A stretch of DNA of 64,000 nucleotides from contig JBMNES010000001.1 of NCBI GenBank assembly GCA_050948905.1, positions 1,302,001 to 1,366,000 on the forward strand, in the 5' to 3' direction. The position numbers and the translations under genes were made by a program. This DNA comes from DTKD01 sp050948905. Its GTDB lineage: Bacteria > Armatimonadota > UBA5829. Positions 1-7,761 of the stretch are shown in pieces. How positions within the stretch are numbered: the stretch's first letter is position 1; every line of letters starts with the position of its first letter. A model generated the notes under the pieces. It saw nothing but the letters and a program-made list of their open reading frames with translations. It was not told the DNA's origin and did not search any database.

Positions 1-197
1 ATTTTCTGATTCCACGGGCCGAGTATGAAAGGTTCACTGCTTTAGGATCATTTGACAAAAGCAGCGTTATTTCGTTTGCGAAAGAAATCGGTATTGCTGC
101 AGGTATAGTTGTAGGCAGATTGCAGTATGATAAACTGCTTCGACAGGACCACTTAAACGATCTCAAGCAGTATTACCAGTGGAACGAAGAACATTAG
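1..197 (+). CDS. C-terminal end of an ImmA/IrrE- or HigA-type antitoxin-linked protein (partial)
   Basis: The window opens inside a gene read in frame 3 and ending with TAG at 195-197. The 64 visible residues start FLIPRAEYERF and contain AKEIGIAAGIVVGRLQYDK followed by HLNDLKQYYQW. This 'xGIAPGIVVGRLQ...LNxLKxxyxW' ending is typical of the ImmA/IrrE metallopeptidase-like half of XRE/HigA antitoxin fusion proteins, which usually pair with a HigB-type toxin upstream. The HTH and the metal site, if present, lie outside the window, so its exact subtype cannot be stated. No partner gene follows it here. Confidence 0.7.
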   Translation, partial: FLIPRAEYERFTALGSFDKSSVISFAKEIGIAAGIVVGRLQYDKLLRQDHLNDLKQYYQWNEEH

Positions 198-221
198 CTG
201 CCGCGCTCTGCCTTATGTTTT

Positions 222-445
222 GTTAACTCGTCGCGGAATTCACGGGAAAAATAGGCGTAGCCGATGAGATCCTGCGACTTCGCGCAGGATGACTGTAATG
301 GGGGCGCAGGATGACAAAAAATGAGGCGCAGGACGACAAAAAGTGGGGCGTAGGATTACTAAAAATTGAGGCGGCGATTCGGAGATCGCCGCCTATCTTA
401 CCAATACATCGCGCCTATCGTACTAACACATTGCGCCTATCGTAT
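222..445. repeat. Gene-free stretch: decayed composite palindrome plus two short tandem arrays
   Basis: No convincing gene lies between 198 and 456. A damaged CGCGGAATTCACGG arm at about 232 is followed by a linker and a complete hairpin GATCCTGCG-ACTT-CGCGCAGGATGAC (268-293). From 301 to 360 the right arm alone is repeated about three more times with drift (GGCGCAGGATGACAAAAAA-type units of about 21 bp). From 390 to 440 a second tandem unit of about 22 bp, CGCCTATCGTACTAACACAT, occurs two to three times. Related composites lie at 23068, 31738 and 58599. Confidence 0.75.
369..394 (-). terminator. Palindrome of the CTCCGA family, likely terminator of the fucosidase gene
   Basis: Arms AGGCGGCGAT (369-378) and ATCGCCGCCT (385-394) pair perfectly around a 6-nt loop. 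Read on the minus strand the hairpin is followed by TCAATTTTTAG, so it could act as an intrinsic terminator some 60 nt past the fucosidase stop. It belongs to a dispersed palindrome family (23162, 31862, 53566, 58706, 62955), so terminator function is inferred. Confidence 0.6.
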
Positions 446-456
446 TTTCCCTACCC

Positions 457-1782
457 CTACAGCGTCGGCTTATCCGCGTATGTCAGTTCAATGACCGTCG
501 CTATCGGGTCGGGGTGAGAGGGTGGGGATATTACCAGCGAGGCTCGCATCTCTGTGCCTGGTAGTTCGGTGTATTCCACAGGCTCGTTTATCCCCAGATA
601 TCGCGCCGACTGCAGCGACGAGCGCAAATCCGGCAGCCTGATCTCGTCGTCGGGCCAGTTGAAGACAAACAAATACAGCTTGTTGCCCTTCATAGTAGCG
701 CGGCCGTCGAACATCATACTGCCAAACGGCGCCCTGGTGGTGCCATAGATGGCTTCGCCATTGACTTTCATCCATGCGCCTATTTCCTTCAGGCGCTTCA
801 CGCTCGGTTCTGGAATCTCGCCAAGTGAGTTCGGGCCGACGTTCAACAGATAGTTGCCACCCTTGGAGGCTATGTCGATAAGATTTCTCACCAGGGTCTG
901 GGTCGATTTCCAGTTGTTATCCTCGGATTTAAATCCCCACGTGTCGTTCATAGTCATACAGGTTTCCCAGTCCATATCCGAATCTGCGCCGGGGATCTCC
1001 TGTTCCGGGGTGCCGAAGTCGCCATCATAAAAACCGAGGCGATTGTTCATAATAATCCCCGGTTGCAGTTTAAGCAGCGGCAACAGCATATCGGCGCGCT
1101 GCTGGTTCATATTCTTGGGGGTATCCCACCACATCACCGATACAGGGCCATAGTTGGTCAGCAACTCTTTTACCTGCGGCACTGCGATCTCACGGAGATA
1201 TTTGTCCATATCCCCCTTCTGAGCCTCGTCCCAGGGCTCGCCCCAGGTCGCGCCGCCGGGGTGGTTCCAGTCCTGAGCCTGTGAATAGTAGAACCCGAGT
1301 TTCATGCCCTCTTTTGCGCAGGCGTCGGCGAGTTCCTTGATGACATCCCGCTTAAATGGAGTCGCGTCGCAGATATTGAACTTGCTTGCTTTAGAACAAA
1401 ACATCGCGAAACCGTCGTGGTGCTTGGTGGTGACGACGATATATTTCATCCCAGCCAGCTTGGCCAGTTTTACCCACGCCTCCGCGTCGAACTTCGTCGG
1501 ATTAAACTGCGCCGGCAGCTTCTGATACTCCGCCATCGGGATCTTTCCGTGCAGCATAATCCATTCGCCGACGCTGGGAATATCTTTACCCTCCCATTTG
1601 CCTGCCGGGATTGAATATACACCCCAGTGGATGAACAATCCGAACTTCGCGTCTCTCCACCAGCCCATTCGCGCGTTGCGCTGCTCCCGCGTCTCAACAA
1701 ACGGCGCAACCGCGCTTTGTCCGGCGCTGTTTCCCAATAGCAATAGCGCCATCGCCGTAAGACCTATACCTGATGCTTTCAT
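457..1782 (-). CDS. Secreted alpha-L-fucosidase, glycoside hydrolase family 29
   Basis: This 441-aa protein hydrolyses terminal alpha-L-fucose from glycans by a retaining mechanism, as known for GH29. Residues 1-24 form a signal peptide ending in a small-residue stretch (GNSAGQSA). The GH29 hallmarks follow in order: WWRDAKFGLFIHWGVYS (about 41-57), TTKHHDGFAMF (118-128), LGFYYSQAQDW (162-172) and VMWWD (216-220), whose Asp220 fits the family nucleophile position. The length suits a catalytic domain plus a short beta-sandwich tail. The ATG start has a GGGAGG Shine-Dalgarno site 7-8 nt upstream on the minus strand. It is monocistronic and divergent from the DUF4091 gene; both suggest plant or animal glycan use. 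Confidence 0.92.
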   Translation of the reverse strand: MKASGIGLTAMALLLLGNSAGQSAVAPFVETREQRNARMGWWRDAKFGLFIHWGVYSIPAGKWEGKDIPSVGEWIMLHGKIPMAEYQKLPAQFNPTKFDAEAWVKLAKLAGMKYIVVTTKHHDGFAMFCSKASKFNICDATPFKRDVIKELADACAKEGMKLGFYYSQAQDWNHPGGATWGEPWDEAQKGDMDKYLREIAVPQVKELLTNYGPVSVMWWDTPKNMNQQRADMLLPLLKLQPGIIMNNRLGFYDGDFGTPEQEIPGADSDMDWETCMTMNDTWGFKSEDNNWKSTQTLVRNLIDIASKGGNYLLNVGPNSLGEIPEPSVKRLKEIGAWMKVNGEAIYGTTRAPFGSMMFDGRATMKGNKLYLFVFNWPDDEIRLPDLRSSLQSARYLGINEPVEYTELPGTEMRASLVISPPSHPDPIATVIELTYADKPTL

Positions 1783-1956
1783 TATTTCAGCCTCCCGCTC
1801 GGCAAACAGCCGGCAATATTACCCCTTCCATGAATCTGGTTTTCTCATGATACGCGATAATTCCTCTTACTAATATAATAGCGTTTCAGTCGCCATTGAC
1901 AACCGGGCGGACTGCGCTCACAATATGTGTTATGATTCGTTGTGGAGGATAATAAC

Positions 1957-3591
1957 TTGGCAGAGATAGATATCGTTCCCTGGCAACCCCTTATCAGGCC
2001 GCCCGCGCCCGGCTCACAGATAGCCGACATACCCGCGGGGCCACTCAAGGCGCTGGCGTGTCGCAACAGCGTGGTGTCGCTGACGATGCTGGTCAAAAGT
2101 GATACAAATGTATTTGCAAAAATAAAGTTTACCGAACTGGTTTCAGGTAAGTCGACCATCCCGGCCGACGCGCTGAAAGCCAGACTCATCGGCGCAGTGC
2201 CGACCCCTGAGGCGGGAACGGTTATGGAGGTGTTGGAGGACTTCGACTCCATAAGCCTGATAAGATCAGCAGCCATCCACATCACCGCTTCCATTCCAAA
2301 AGGTATCCCTGCGGGGATATACACCGGCAGGGTGATTGTGGAGGTTGGCGAACAGCAGGCGGCGGAGTGCGATATCGAGGTCGAGGTGGCCGATGTCGAT
2401 CTTCCCGATGTGCGCGACTGGGACTTTTTCCTTAATGTCTGGATGAACCCCACCACAGTTGCCCGGTTGCATAAGGTGCCGGTGTGGTCGGATCAGCACT
2501 TTGAGGCTTTAAAGCCATATATCGAAGATTTAGCGTCGCACGGGCAAAAGACCGTGGTGGCCCCGATTATTTTCCGGGCGTGGGGCACGCAGACGGAGGA
2601 CCCGTATCCGAACTGCGTCATCTGGAAAAAGAGAGGTGACTCCTACGAGTTCGATTTCTCCATATTCGAGCGATATGTCAATCTGCACGCGGCCTGCGGC
2701 ATCGACCGCGCCATCCACTGCTACTCCGTTGTGCAGGGACCTGGCCACAGGGAGACTAATACCATCGAGTATATCGACCTTGAGGATGGCCAGATCAAGC
2801 ACCACGATGTTCGCATTGGCAGCGAGGAGTATTCCAGCATCTGGAAGCAGTTCTTCGATGCTTTTCGCACTTATCTAACATCTAAAGGCTGGCTGGAAAA
2901 GACCTATATCGCCTTCGATGAGCAGCCCGAGGAGGCGATGAATATCGTTATGGCTATGCTCAACGAGCATGCCCCGGATTTCAAGGTCGCTCTGGCGGCA
3001 AACACCCGATCAGACAAGTTTCTGAGCTTCGATGATCTTTGCCTGTCCGGGATATTCGACGACCAGGGGATATCCGAGGTCGCCCCAGGGGAGAGGCGAG
3101 CGCAGGGTATAGCTCAGGTTTTGAACTCTCCGACCGCTGGCGCTTCGGACATGCTGACCACGTTCTACGTCTGCTGTGGTCCGGCGTATCCCAACACGTT
3201 CTGTTTCAGCCCGCTCGTGGAGTCCAGGATGATGGGGTGGCTGGCGGTACAGGGCGGTTATGAGGGGTTTTTGCGATGGAGCTACAACGACTGGTCCGAA
3301 AACCCGTTCACCCACCCCGAATACGCGCCGTTTCCGACTGGGGATGTTCATTTTATATACCCCGGCAAAAACGGCCCAACATCCAGCCTCCGCTGGGAGC
3401 AGCTCAGGGAGGGTATTCAGGACTACGAACTAGCCCTGATCGCAGCATCGAAATTAAACAACGCCGAGGACACGGTCGACTTCGAGCAGGCGATTTCCCT
3501 GGCCTGCCGCCATCCAAACGGACACGAGAAATCGGTAGGTGACATAGAACTAGCCCGGCGCCTGTTGATACCCATAGCGGAGAGGAAATAG
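1957..3591 (+). CDS. DUF4091 (glycoside hydrolase-like) protein
   Basis: The 544-aa product carries the C-terminal DUF4091 signature: RWSYNDW (about 444-450) followed by FIYPGKNGPTSSLRWEQLRE and GIQDYELALI. Known family members are TIM-barrel proteins found beside glycan-degradation genes; their substrates are mostly undefined. The N-terminal 150 residues form a beta-rich domain (GIPAGIYTGRVIVE), the usual sandwich in front of the barrel. I chose TTG at 1957 because GGAGG (1944-1948) lies 8 nt upstream; the in-frame GTG at 1942 overlaps that site. No signal peptide is visible, so the protein is probably cytoplasmic. It is divergent from the GH29 gene. Confidence 0.82.
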   Translation: MAEIDIVPWQPLIRPPAPGSQIADIPAGPLKALACRNSVVSLTMLVKSDTNVFAKIKFTELVSGKSTIPADALKARLIGAVPTPEAGTVMEVLEDFDSISLIRSAAIHITASIPKGIPAGIYTGRVIVEVGEQQAAECDIEVEVADVDLPDVRDWDFFLNVWMNPTTVARLHKVPVWSDQHFEALKPYIEDLASHGQKTVVAPIIFRAWGTQTEDPYPNCVIWKKRGDSYEFDFSIFERYVNLHAACGIDRAIHCYSVVQGPGHRETNTIEYIDLEDGQIKHHDVRIGSEEYSSIWKQFFDAFRTYLTSKGWLEKTYIAFDEQPEEAMNIVMAMLNEHAPDFKVALAANTRSDKFLSFDDLCLSGIFDDQGISEVAPGERRAQGIAQVLNSPTAGASDMLTTFYVCCGPAYPNTFCFSPLVESRMMGWLAVQGGYEGFLRWSYNDWSENPFTHPEYAPFPTGDVHFIYPGKNGPTSSLRWEQLREGIQDYELALIAASKLNNAEDTVDFEQAISLACRHPNGHEKSVGDIELARRLLIPIAERK

Positions 3592-3597
3592 TTGCGT

Positions 3598-3701
3598 TTT
3601 GTCGGTTGACGGTTATCGGTTGACGGTTATCGGTTATCGGTTGTCGGTTATCGGCTTCCAAGCCCCGTCATTTCGAGCGTAGCGAGAAATCTGCTTTTCC
3701 C
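3598..3701 (+). repeat. CGGTTATCGGTTGACGG tandem tract and GTCATTTCGAGC palindrome
   Basis: From 3602 to 3655 the motif CGGTT(A/G)(T/A)CGGTTGACGGTTAT is repeated about five times in a period of 7-16 bp. It is followed at 3668-3695 by a copy of GTCATTTCGAGCGTAGCGAG with AAATCTGC, one of the dispersed palindromes. A weaker form of the same tandem motif precedes the repeat cluster at 58529, so these two repeat types travel together. Confidence 0.75.
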
Positions 3702-3741
3702 GTTGTTCCGATACCACAACGCGCAAGAAGAGGTGAATGCA

Positions 3742-4221
3742 GTGCGAATATCCGTACTATTCTCACGGATCTGCTTGCTATGGTTATTCTATAGCCAGGC
3801 ACTGTACGCTATCTCCCTATGGCAGGTCGAGTCAGACGTTTGCGAGTTGTTTGGATCACAAGCCATTGATGGCGTGTTCAGGCGACTCTTTGGTATCGTT
3901 AATGTCGGTACAATCGTTCTGCTGATACTCGGAGTCTCGCTCGTGGCACTATACGGAGCAAGAGAACGTAGATTTGGCTTCAATACTGCCTGGTCCCTAT
4001 CAGGAATCATTTTCACTGTTCTGGTGTTTGTCGGCGCAGTGCTGATATGGTGGGGCGAGCCCGACTACTACCTACCGCCACCCGGGTTGGAACAGTATGT
4101 GCGTCTTGGCATTATGGTCGCACTGGACATTGTGGTCGGGATTGCGTTGTTGCGTTGTTTTGGGAAGCTCTTTCCCGAAACGGCCCGGCCCACTGATGCT
4201 ATCTGGAAGGAGAATCAGTGA
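3742..4221 (+). CDS. Small multi-pass membrane protein, candidate orphan immunity protein
   Basis: I do not recognise this 159-aa protein. It has about four hydrophobic segments (residues roughly 5-25, 50-75, 85-110 and 120-140). The GTG start at 3742 is preceded by AGAAGAGG (3726-3733); the longer TTG start at 3703 lies inside the upstream repeat. The last 20 codons (CFGKLFPETARP...AIWKENQ) are encoded by the boundary sequence that also follows the toxin/immunity pairs downstream, so its 3' end may have been captured from a cassette junction. Its position at the edge of the RHS island suggests an immunity role, by context only. Confidence 0.6.
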   Translation: MRISVLFSRICLLWLFYSQALYAISLWQVESDVCELFGSQAIDGVFRRLFGIVNVGTIVLLILGVSLVALYGARERRFGFNTAWSLSGIIFTVLVFVGAVLIWWGEPDYYLPPPGLEQYVRLGIMVALDIVVGIALLRCFGKLFPETARPTDAIWKENQ

Positions 4222-4270
4222 AATGGAAGAAGCAGGCTGTAGGACCGGATGAACTGGCTGTCTATATCAG
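4153..4270 (+). repeat. Cassette boundary repeat, uninterrupted form, with leader repeat
   Basis: CGTTGTTTTGGGAA (4153-4166) and TTTCCCGAAACGGCCCGGC (4171-4189) make an interrupted palindrome with only 4 nt between arms. The next 85 bp match 10184-10268 closely (CTGATGCTATCTGG, GAAGAAGCAGGCT, GACCGGATGAACTGGCTGTC). At 10016-10161 and 12491-12636 the same palindrome is split by a 146-bp element, so this copy looks like the empty site. Confidence 0.75.
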
Positions 4271-4391
4271 CTTAAGGTCGACAAAACTAATTGCCTTGGC
4301 TGCATTAAATGATCGTGCAATTGTCAGTATCGACCTGAATATTTCCCGCACAGGAGGATCAAATGAATATTTGCATTGCGAGCGGATATAA
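4218..4391 (+). pseudogene. Short ORF remnant (57 codons) with a KKQA..PDELAVY motif
   Basis: GTG at 4218 overlaps the preceding TGA and has AAGGAG at 4207-4212. The frame stays open to 4391 and overlaps the ankyrin gene start. KKQAVGPDELAVY is conserved in the same frame at 10222-10260 (KKQAMRPDELAVY), which suggests both come from a lost coding sequence. No family recognised; it is probably not functional. Confidence 0.35.
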
Positions 4392-5712
4392 GGCGATGGT
4401 TGCATATATGTTACTTGCAACAGTCCTGTGTGTCGGGTCCGGCCACACCCAAGCCCTGGATTCTGATATCTGGTGTGCAGCGCAAACCGGTGACGCAAAG
4501 ACAGTTTTCAACGCTTTGCAAAACGGAGTGGAGATTGATGCTAAAAATTCAACGGGACTGACTCTGCTTAATGCCGCTTTGATAGGCGGCCAATCTGAAT
4601 TGGCGATAAAATTGATAAAAGCCGGAGCGGATATAAATATCATTGCGCCTCTGATCGAAATGACACCTCTTCACATAGCTTCGATTATGGGAATGGAAGA
4701 TGTCGTAGCGCTGTTGCTTTCGAAGGGCGTCGACCTAAGCGTTCGCGATAAATCCGGTGAAACGCCGCTGCATCTTGCCGCTTCGCATTCTCAAGTTGGA
4801 GTAGCAGCTTTGCTCATTTCCAGCGGAGCTAACGTTGATGCGAAGGAGGATCTAATGCATTTGAGTCCTCTTCATTGTGCAGCGGGTGTGTGCAAAGCGG
4901 AAATTGTCAAGATGCTGCTGGCAAAGAAAGCCACGGTAGATTCGTTGGGCAACAACAAGGTAACGCCTCTGATGTTCGCCGCGGAGGCGGGATGCGACTC
5001 TGCAATCAGGCTTTTGGTTGCGGCAGGCGCAAATCTGAATGCGATGACCTCTGATGCTGTAACTGCTCTTCACTTTGCTGCGGGTTCAGGCCATCTCAGC
5101 TCTGTGCAGGCTTTAGTTGCCGCCGGCGCACGGATAGATGTAAAAGATCGTCTTGGAAGAACCCCTCTCACTGTAGCATTTATGGAAGACCACAAGGCAG
5201 TAGGGATGTGGCTGCTTTCCAACGGCGCTAAGCACGATCTACTGTCCGCCGTGCTTGTTGGCGATGAGACGGCAGTTAGTCGGTTGGCTTCTGGTTCGAA
5301 TGTGAATGCCACTTACGAGTCCAAGTATACGGCTCTGCATTATGCAGCTGAGAAAGGTTACACAGGCGTTGTGCGCCGTCTTATAGCTGCTGGAGCAGAC
5401 ATCGAAGCGCGAACTGACTTCGGCGATACGCCTTTGCTTATCGCTGAACTTCACGATCATTGGGACACAGCATCCGTGCTGCTGACACACGGCGCAAATC
5501 CCAATATAAGGACTTCAACAGGCGCAACTCCTTTGCATTATGCGGTATCAACCGGGAATCCCGGTTTTATCAGGCTGCTTCTTTTGAAACATGCGGATGT
5601 GCAGGCACGAGATGAAGATGGCCAGACGGCGTTGGACTGGGCAGAGGCGGATAAACCTAATCGTTACCGCACAGAGATCATACGAATTTTACGCATTGCG
5701 ATGGAGAAATAA
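4363..5712 (+). CDS. Exported ankyrin-repeat protein
   Basis: The 449-aa product has an N-terminal export signal (residues about 8-35, ending TQALDSD) and then some 11-12 ankyrin repeats filling the rest. Repeat cores are plain: TPLHIASIMGMEDVVALLLS, TPLHLAASHSQVGVAALLIS, TALHYAAEKGYTGVVRRLIA and TPLHYAVSTGNPGFIRLLLL. Ankyrin arrays bind proteins; bacterial exported ones occur in envelope proteins and as immunity proteins beside polymorphic toxins. The start ATG has AGGAGG 6-7 nt upstream. It lies just ahead of the RHS cassettes, so a protective or scaffolding role there is possible, but this is inferred. Confidence 0.85.
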   Translation: MNICIASGYKAMVAYMLLATVLCVGSGHTQALDSDIWCAAQTGDAKTVFNALQNGVEIDAKNSTGLTLLNAALIGGQSELAIKLIKAGADINIIAPLIEMTPLHIASIMGMEDVVALLLSKGVDLSVRDKSGETPLHLAASHSQVGVAALLISSGANVDAKEDLMHLSPLHCAAGVCKAEIVKMLLAKKATVDSLGNNKVTPLMFAAEAGCDSAIRLLVAAGANLNAMTSDAVTALHFAAGSGHLSSVQALVAAGARIDVKDRLGRTPLTVAFMEDHKAVGMWLLSNGAKHDLLSAVLVGDETAVSRLASGSNVNATYESKYTALHYAAEKGYTGVVRRLIAAGADIEARTDFGDTPLLIAELHDHWDTASVLLTHGANPNIRTSTGATPLHYAVSTGNPGFIRLLLLKHADVQARDEDGQTALDWAEADKPNRYRTEIIRILRIAMEK

Positions 5713-5829
5713 CGGACCGGTTGTGCTGTATTGCCGGGCTTTTGTTCCGTTGGTATTCTATTTCTATGCGTCGGGCAAAAAGCCTCTCGACGTATACAAT
5801 GATTGCCTTGGCGGAAAGTGTGGAGATCT

Positions 5830-6210
5830 ATGTCCAGACGTCTCTTGCTATTATGCTGTGGCCTGCTTGCTATCTTGTGGGTGTTGTGTGTTGAGTATCG
5901 ACTATGGAACCTGCATGATCTGACAGATTGGTCGACTTGGTATAATACAGTTTCGATAGCATGCCAGGAACGCAGCAATGAACAGATCGTTGAGCGCCTC
6001 CTGGGCAAGCCAATTCGCGAGGAAAGCATGGATCGTCTCAGCTATCCCTGGGTAGCGCGATATGTGCGGTCGCCTGGCAGAATATCAAATGTGTACCTGT
6101 ATAGCCATATGTCATTCAGAAACAGAGGGTTGTGGTACGCCTACGTGTTCTTGGATGCTAAGGGAGATGTGGTGGGTTATCGAGTGTTTACTGCAAGTGA
6201 CTTCTTTTGA
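5830..6210 (+). CDS. Small membrane-anchored BamE/SmpA-like protein, candidate immunity protein
   Basis: The 126-aa product has one N-terminal transmembrane or signal segment (RRLLLLCCGLLAILWVLCVE). A soluble part follows with ERLLGKPI and a closing strand pattern YVFLDAKGDVVGYRVF. The order 'leucine-rich LLGxP ... YxFLDxxGxVVGY' resembles small BamE/SmpA-fold proteins; this is a fold guess. ATG at 5830 is preferred over TTG at 5803 because GTGGAG sits just upstream. The TGA at 6208-6210 falls exactly where the RHS core homology of the next reading frame begins, so the gene abuts a recombination junction. Proteins at 9581 and 15820 end in a similar pattern. Confidence 0.6.
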   Translation: MSRRLLLLCCGLLAILWVLCVEYRLWNLHDLTDWSTWYNTVSIACQERSNEQIVERLLGKPIREESMDRLSYPWVARYVRSPGRISNVYLYSHMSFRNRGLWYAYVFLDAKGDVVGYRVFTASDFF

Positions 6211-7076
6211 ACGACACGACAGCAGGTATTCCGGCTGTGATAAAAGAAGATAGCGTATACTATATTCGAGAACCGAATGGCAGCCTGATAACCCGCGTTT
6301 CAGGCTCAAACACGAGCTATTACCACTTCGACCAACTCGGCTCGACGAGGCTGCTGACGGATGGTAGCGGCACGGTCACGGACGAATACGCCTATGACGC
6401 TTACGGCTGGCTGCTCTCGCATAATCGCAGTGCAGGTTCAGTAGACCAGCCGTATCAGTATGTTGGGCAGCTTGGTTACTATACGCACTACCATGAGCCA
6501 GCCTTCGGGCTTTTGCAGTTGGGCATCAGGTACTTCAGTCCCGGACTGGGGCAGTTTCTCCAGAGGGATAGTATCAAGATGGCTGGATTCAGTGACTACT
6601 CATATGGACGCAATTCTCCCATGCGACTCAGCGATCCGACCGGCTTACAAGCCTTGATCTACCCGGTGTTTGAGATGGGTGGACGGTGCTCTGATCCAGA
6701 CCATGCTCCCGGTGCCGCAGCAGAGATAGCCTTAGCACAAACCTACGTGAAGTATGTCGTTCAGAAACTGGGGCTAACACGCTGCCCGTCTCGGATGAAG
6801 GTTCACTGCTACAAGAAGATGAAATGTACGTTTAGCAGGCGTATGAACAGAGAATGTGGCAGAGCTGGTTGGCACAGCGGGTGGAATCACATGCATGTGA
6901 ATTTCGCACCTCAATGCTCTCGAGCTATGTGTATCATACTGCACGAGATGATACACAACTGCACGGGTAGCACTGATGGGCACAAACTTCATGGGCAGAT
7001 CGGTATTCCCACGTGCGGTGCTGACTTTGGCCCGGTCGACCCCGATGAGGACTATACACCTGATGATCCGTTGTAG
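6207..7076 (+). CDS. RHS unit 1: truncated RHS core with HEMIH zinc-metallopeptidase tip
   Basis: The first 140 residues are the end of an RHS/YD-repeat core (DTTAGIPAVIKEDSVYYIRE, SYYHFDQLGSTRLLTD, GLLQLGIRYFSPGLGQFLQR). Homology to the longer unit at 7762 starts abruptly at codon 2-3, so about 1000 or more N-terminal residues expected of an RHS protein are missing. The variable tip (about 150-289) is Cys-rich and contains IILHEMIHNC, an HExxH zinc site, followed by GSTDGHKLHGQIG, which may supply a third ligand. Tips like this are released as toxins in RHS systems. No Shine-Dalgarno site fits the TTG start, so expression here is doubtful. The next gene (7091) is the likely partner. Confidence 0.8.
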   Translation: MNDTTAGIPAVIKEDSVYYIREPNGSLITRVSGSNTSYYHFDQLGSTRLLTDGSGTVTDEYAYDAYGWLLSHNRSAGSVDQPYQYVGQLGYYTHYHEPAFGLLQLGIRYFSPGLGQFLQRDSIKMAGFSDYSYGRNSPMRLSDPTGLQALIYPVFEMGGRCSDPDHAPGAAAEIALAQTYVKYVVQKLGLTRCPSRMKVHCYKKMKCTFSRRMNRECGRAGWHSGWNHMHVNFAPQCSRAMCIILHEMIHNCTGSTDGHKLHGQIGIPTCGADFGPVDPDEDYTPDDPL

Positions 7077-7090
7077 AGGAGGTAGGAACA

Positions 7091-7582
7091 TTGAAACTAA
7101 CAGAGGGGGCTCGCCGTATCGGTTTGGCGGTGATTCTTGCAGGTGCTATAGCGTATGCTGCTGTCTTGCTGTTTGCTCTGCTCATTGAGGAATGCTACAG
7201 CGTAACTGGCATAGGATCGGATGTTGGCCTATGTGATCCAGGGGTTGGCCTCGGTCGGCTACCGTTGCTGATCTGCTTAGGCACGACCGCGATGGTAACT
7301 GCCAGCCTAACAAGAATGTTGCGCTTTCGGCTCGGGATATTCGGCTTAGCGGTTGCCTGCTTGGGAAGCTTGGTTGGCGTAGCCCTGGACGGCCAAGAGG
7401 AGCTTTTTCTGTCCGGACTTATTCCTGATGCACGATGGGCACTGGCGAGCGTTGCGGCCGTCTTGGCCGGTGCAGGACTCGGAACGGTGGCTGTGCCCGG
7501 CAAGCGTGGTGGCACTCGGATCTTGGTCCTTTTGGCAGAACTAGTCGGCGGCGGCACAGCGCTGTGGTGGGTGTGCAGATAG
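7091..7582 (+). CDS. Four-helix membrane protein, candidate immunity to the metallopeptidase tip
   Basis: This 163-aa protein has about four hydrophobic segments (residues about 10-32, 53-72, 78-97 and 113-130, with another near 145-160). TTG at 7091 has GGAGG 7-8 nt before it, and the gap to unit 1 is 14 nt. No family is recognised. Immediate placement after a toxin-like tip, and being followed by the boundary CCGTTGTTTCGGGAAACCC, fit an immunity gene; the assignment rests on context only. Confidence 0.6.
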   Translation: MKLTEGARRIGLAVILAGAIAYAAVLLFALLIEECYSVTGIGSDVGLCDPGVGLGRLPLLICLGTTAMVTASLTRMLRFRLGIFGLAVACLGSLVGVALDGQEELFLSGLIPDARWALASVAAVLAGAGLGTVAVPGKRGGTRILVLLAELVGGGTALWWVCR

Positions 7583-7593
7583 AGCGAGGGAGA

Positions 7594-7615
7594 TTCCGTT
7601 GTTTCGGGAAACCCC
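7594..7615 (+). repeat. Cassette boundary sequence, copy after unit 1
   Basis: CCGTTGTTTCGGGAAACCC begins at 7596, 12 nt after the stop of the candidate immunity gene. The same 19-mer, or a one-base variant, lies after the partner genes at 9994, 12469, 15721 and 19339. Here it leads directly into an inverted MITE-like fragment. Confidence 0.8.
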
Positions 7616-7618
7616 GAT

Positions 7619-7693
7619 GCTGTCTCATAAGTCCCTGAACAGGTTATTCTGGTCAGGATCTGGACGTTCCAGAAGTCCAAAAAGTCGCGAGAC
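7619..7693 (-). mobile_element. MITE-like element, inverted and truncated copy
   Basis: GCTGTCTCATAAGTCCCTGA at 7619 and the following 55 bp are the reverse complement of the right half of the elements at 10016-10161 and 12491-12636 (GGTCAGGATCTGGACGTTCC, AGTCGCGAGA). Homology stops at about 7693 and RHS core sequence starts at once (CCCTTAAGCGCGCC, as at 12813). So the element is in the opposite orientation and has lost its other half at an RHS junction. Confidence 0.75.
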
Positions 7694-7761
7694 CCTTAAG
7701 CGCGCCTGTCGACATCTCGATCACTGATGTAGCATACGCCTACGAACTGCCGATCGACTAT

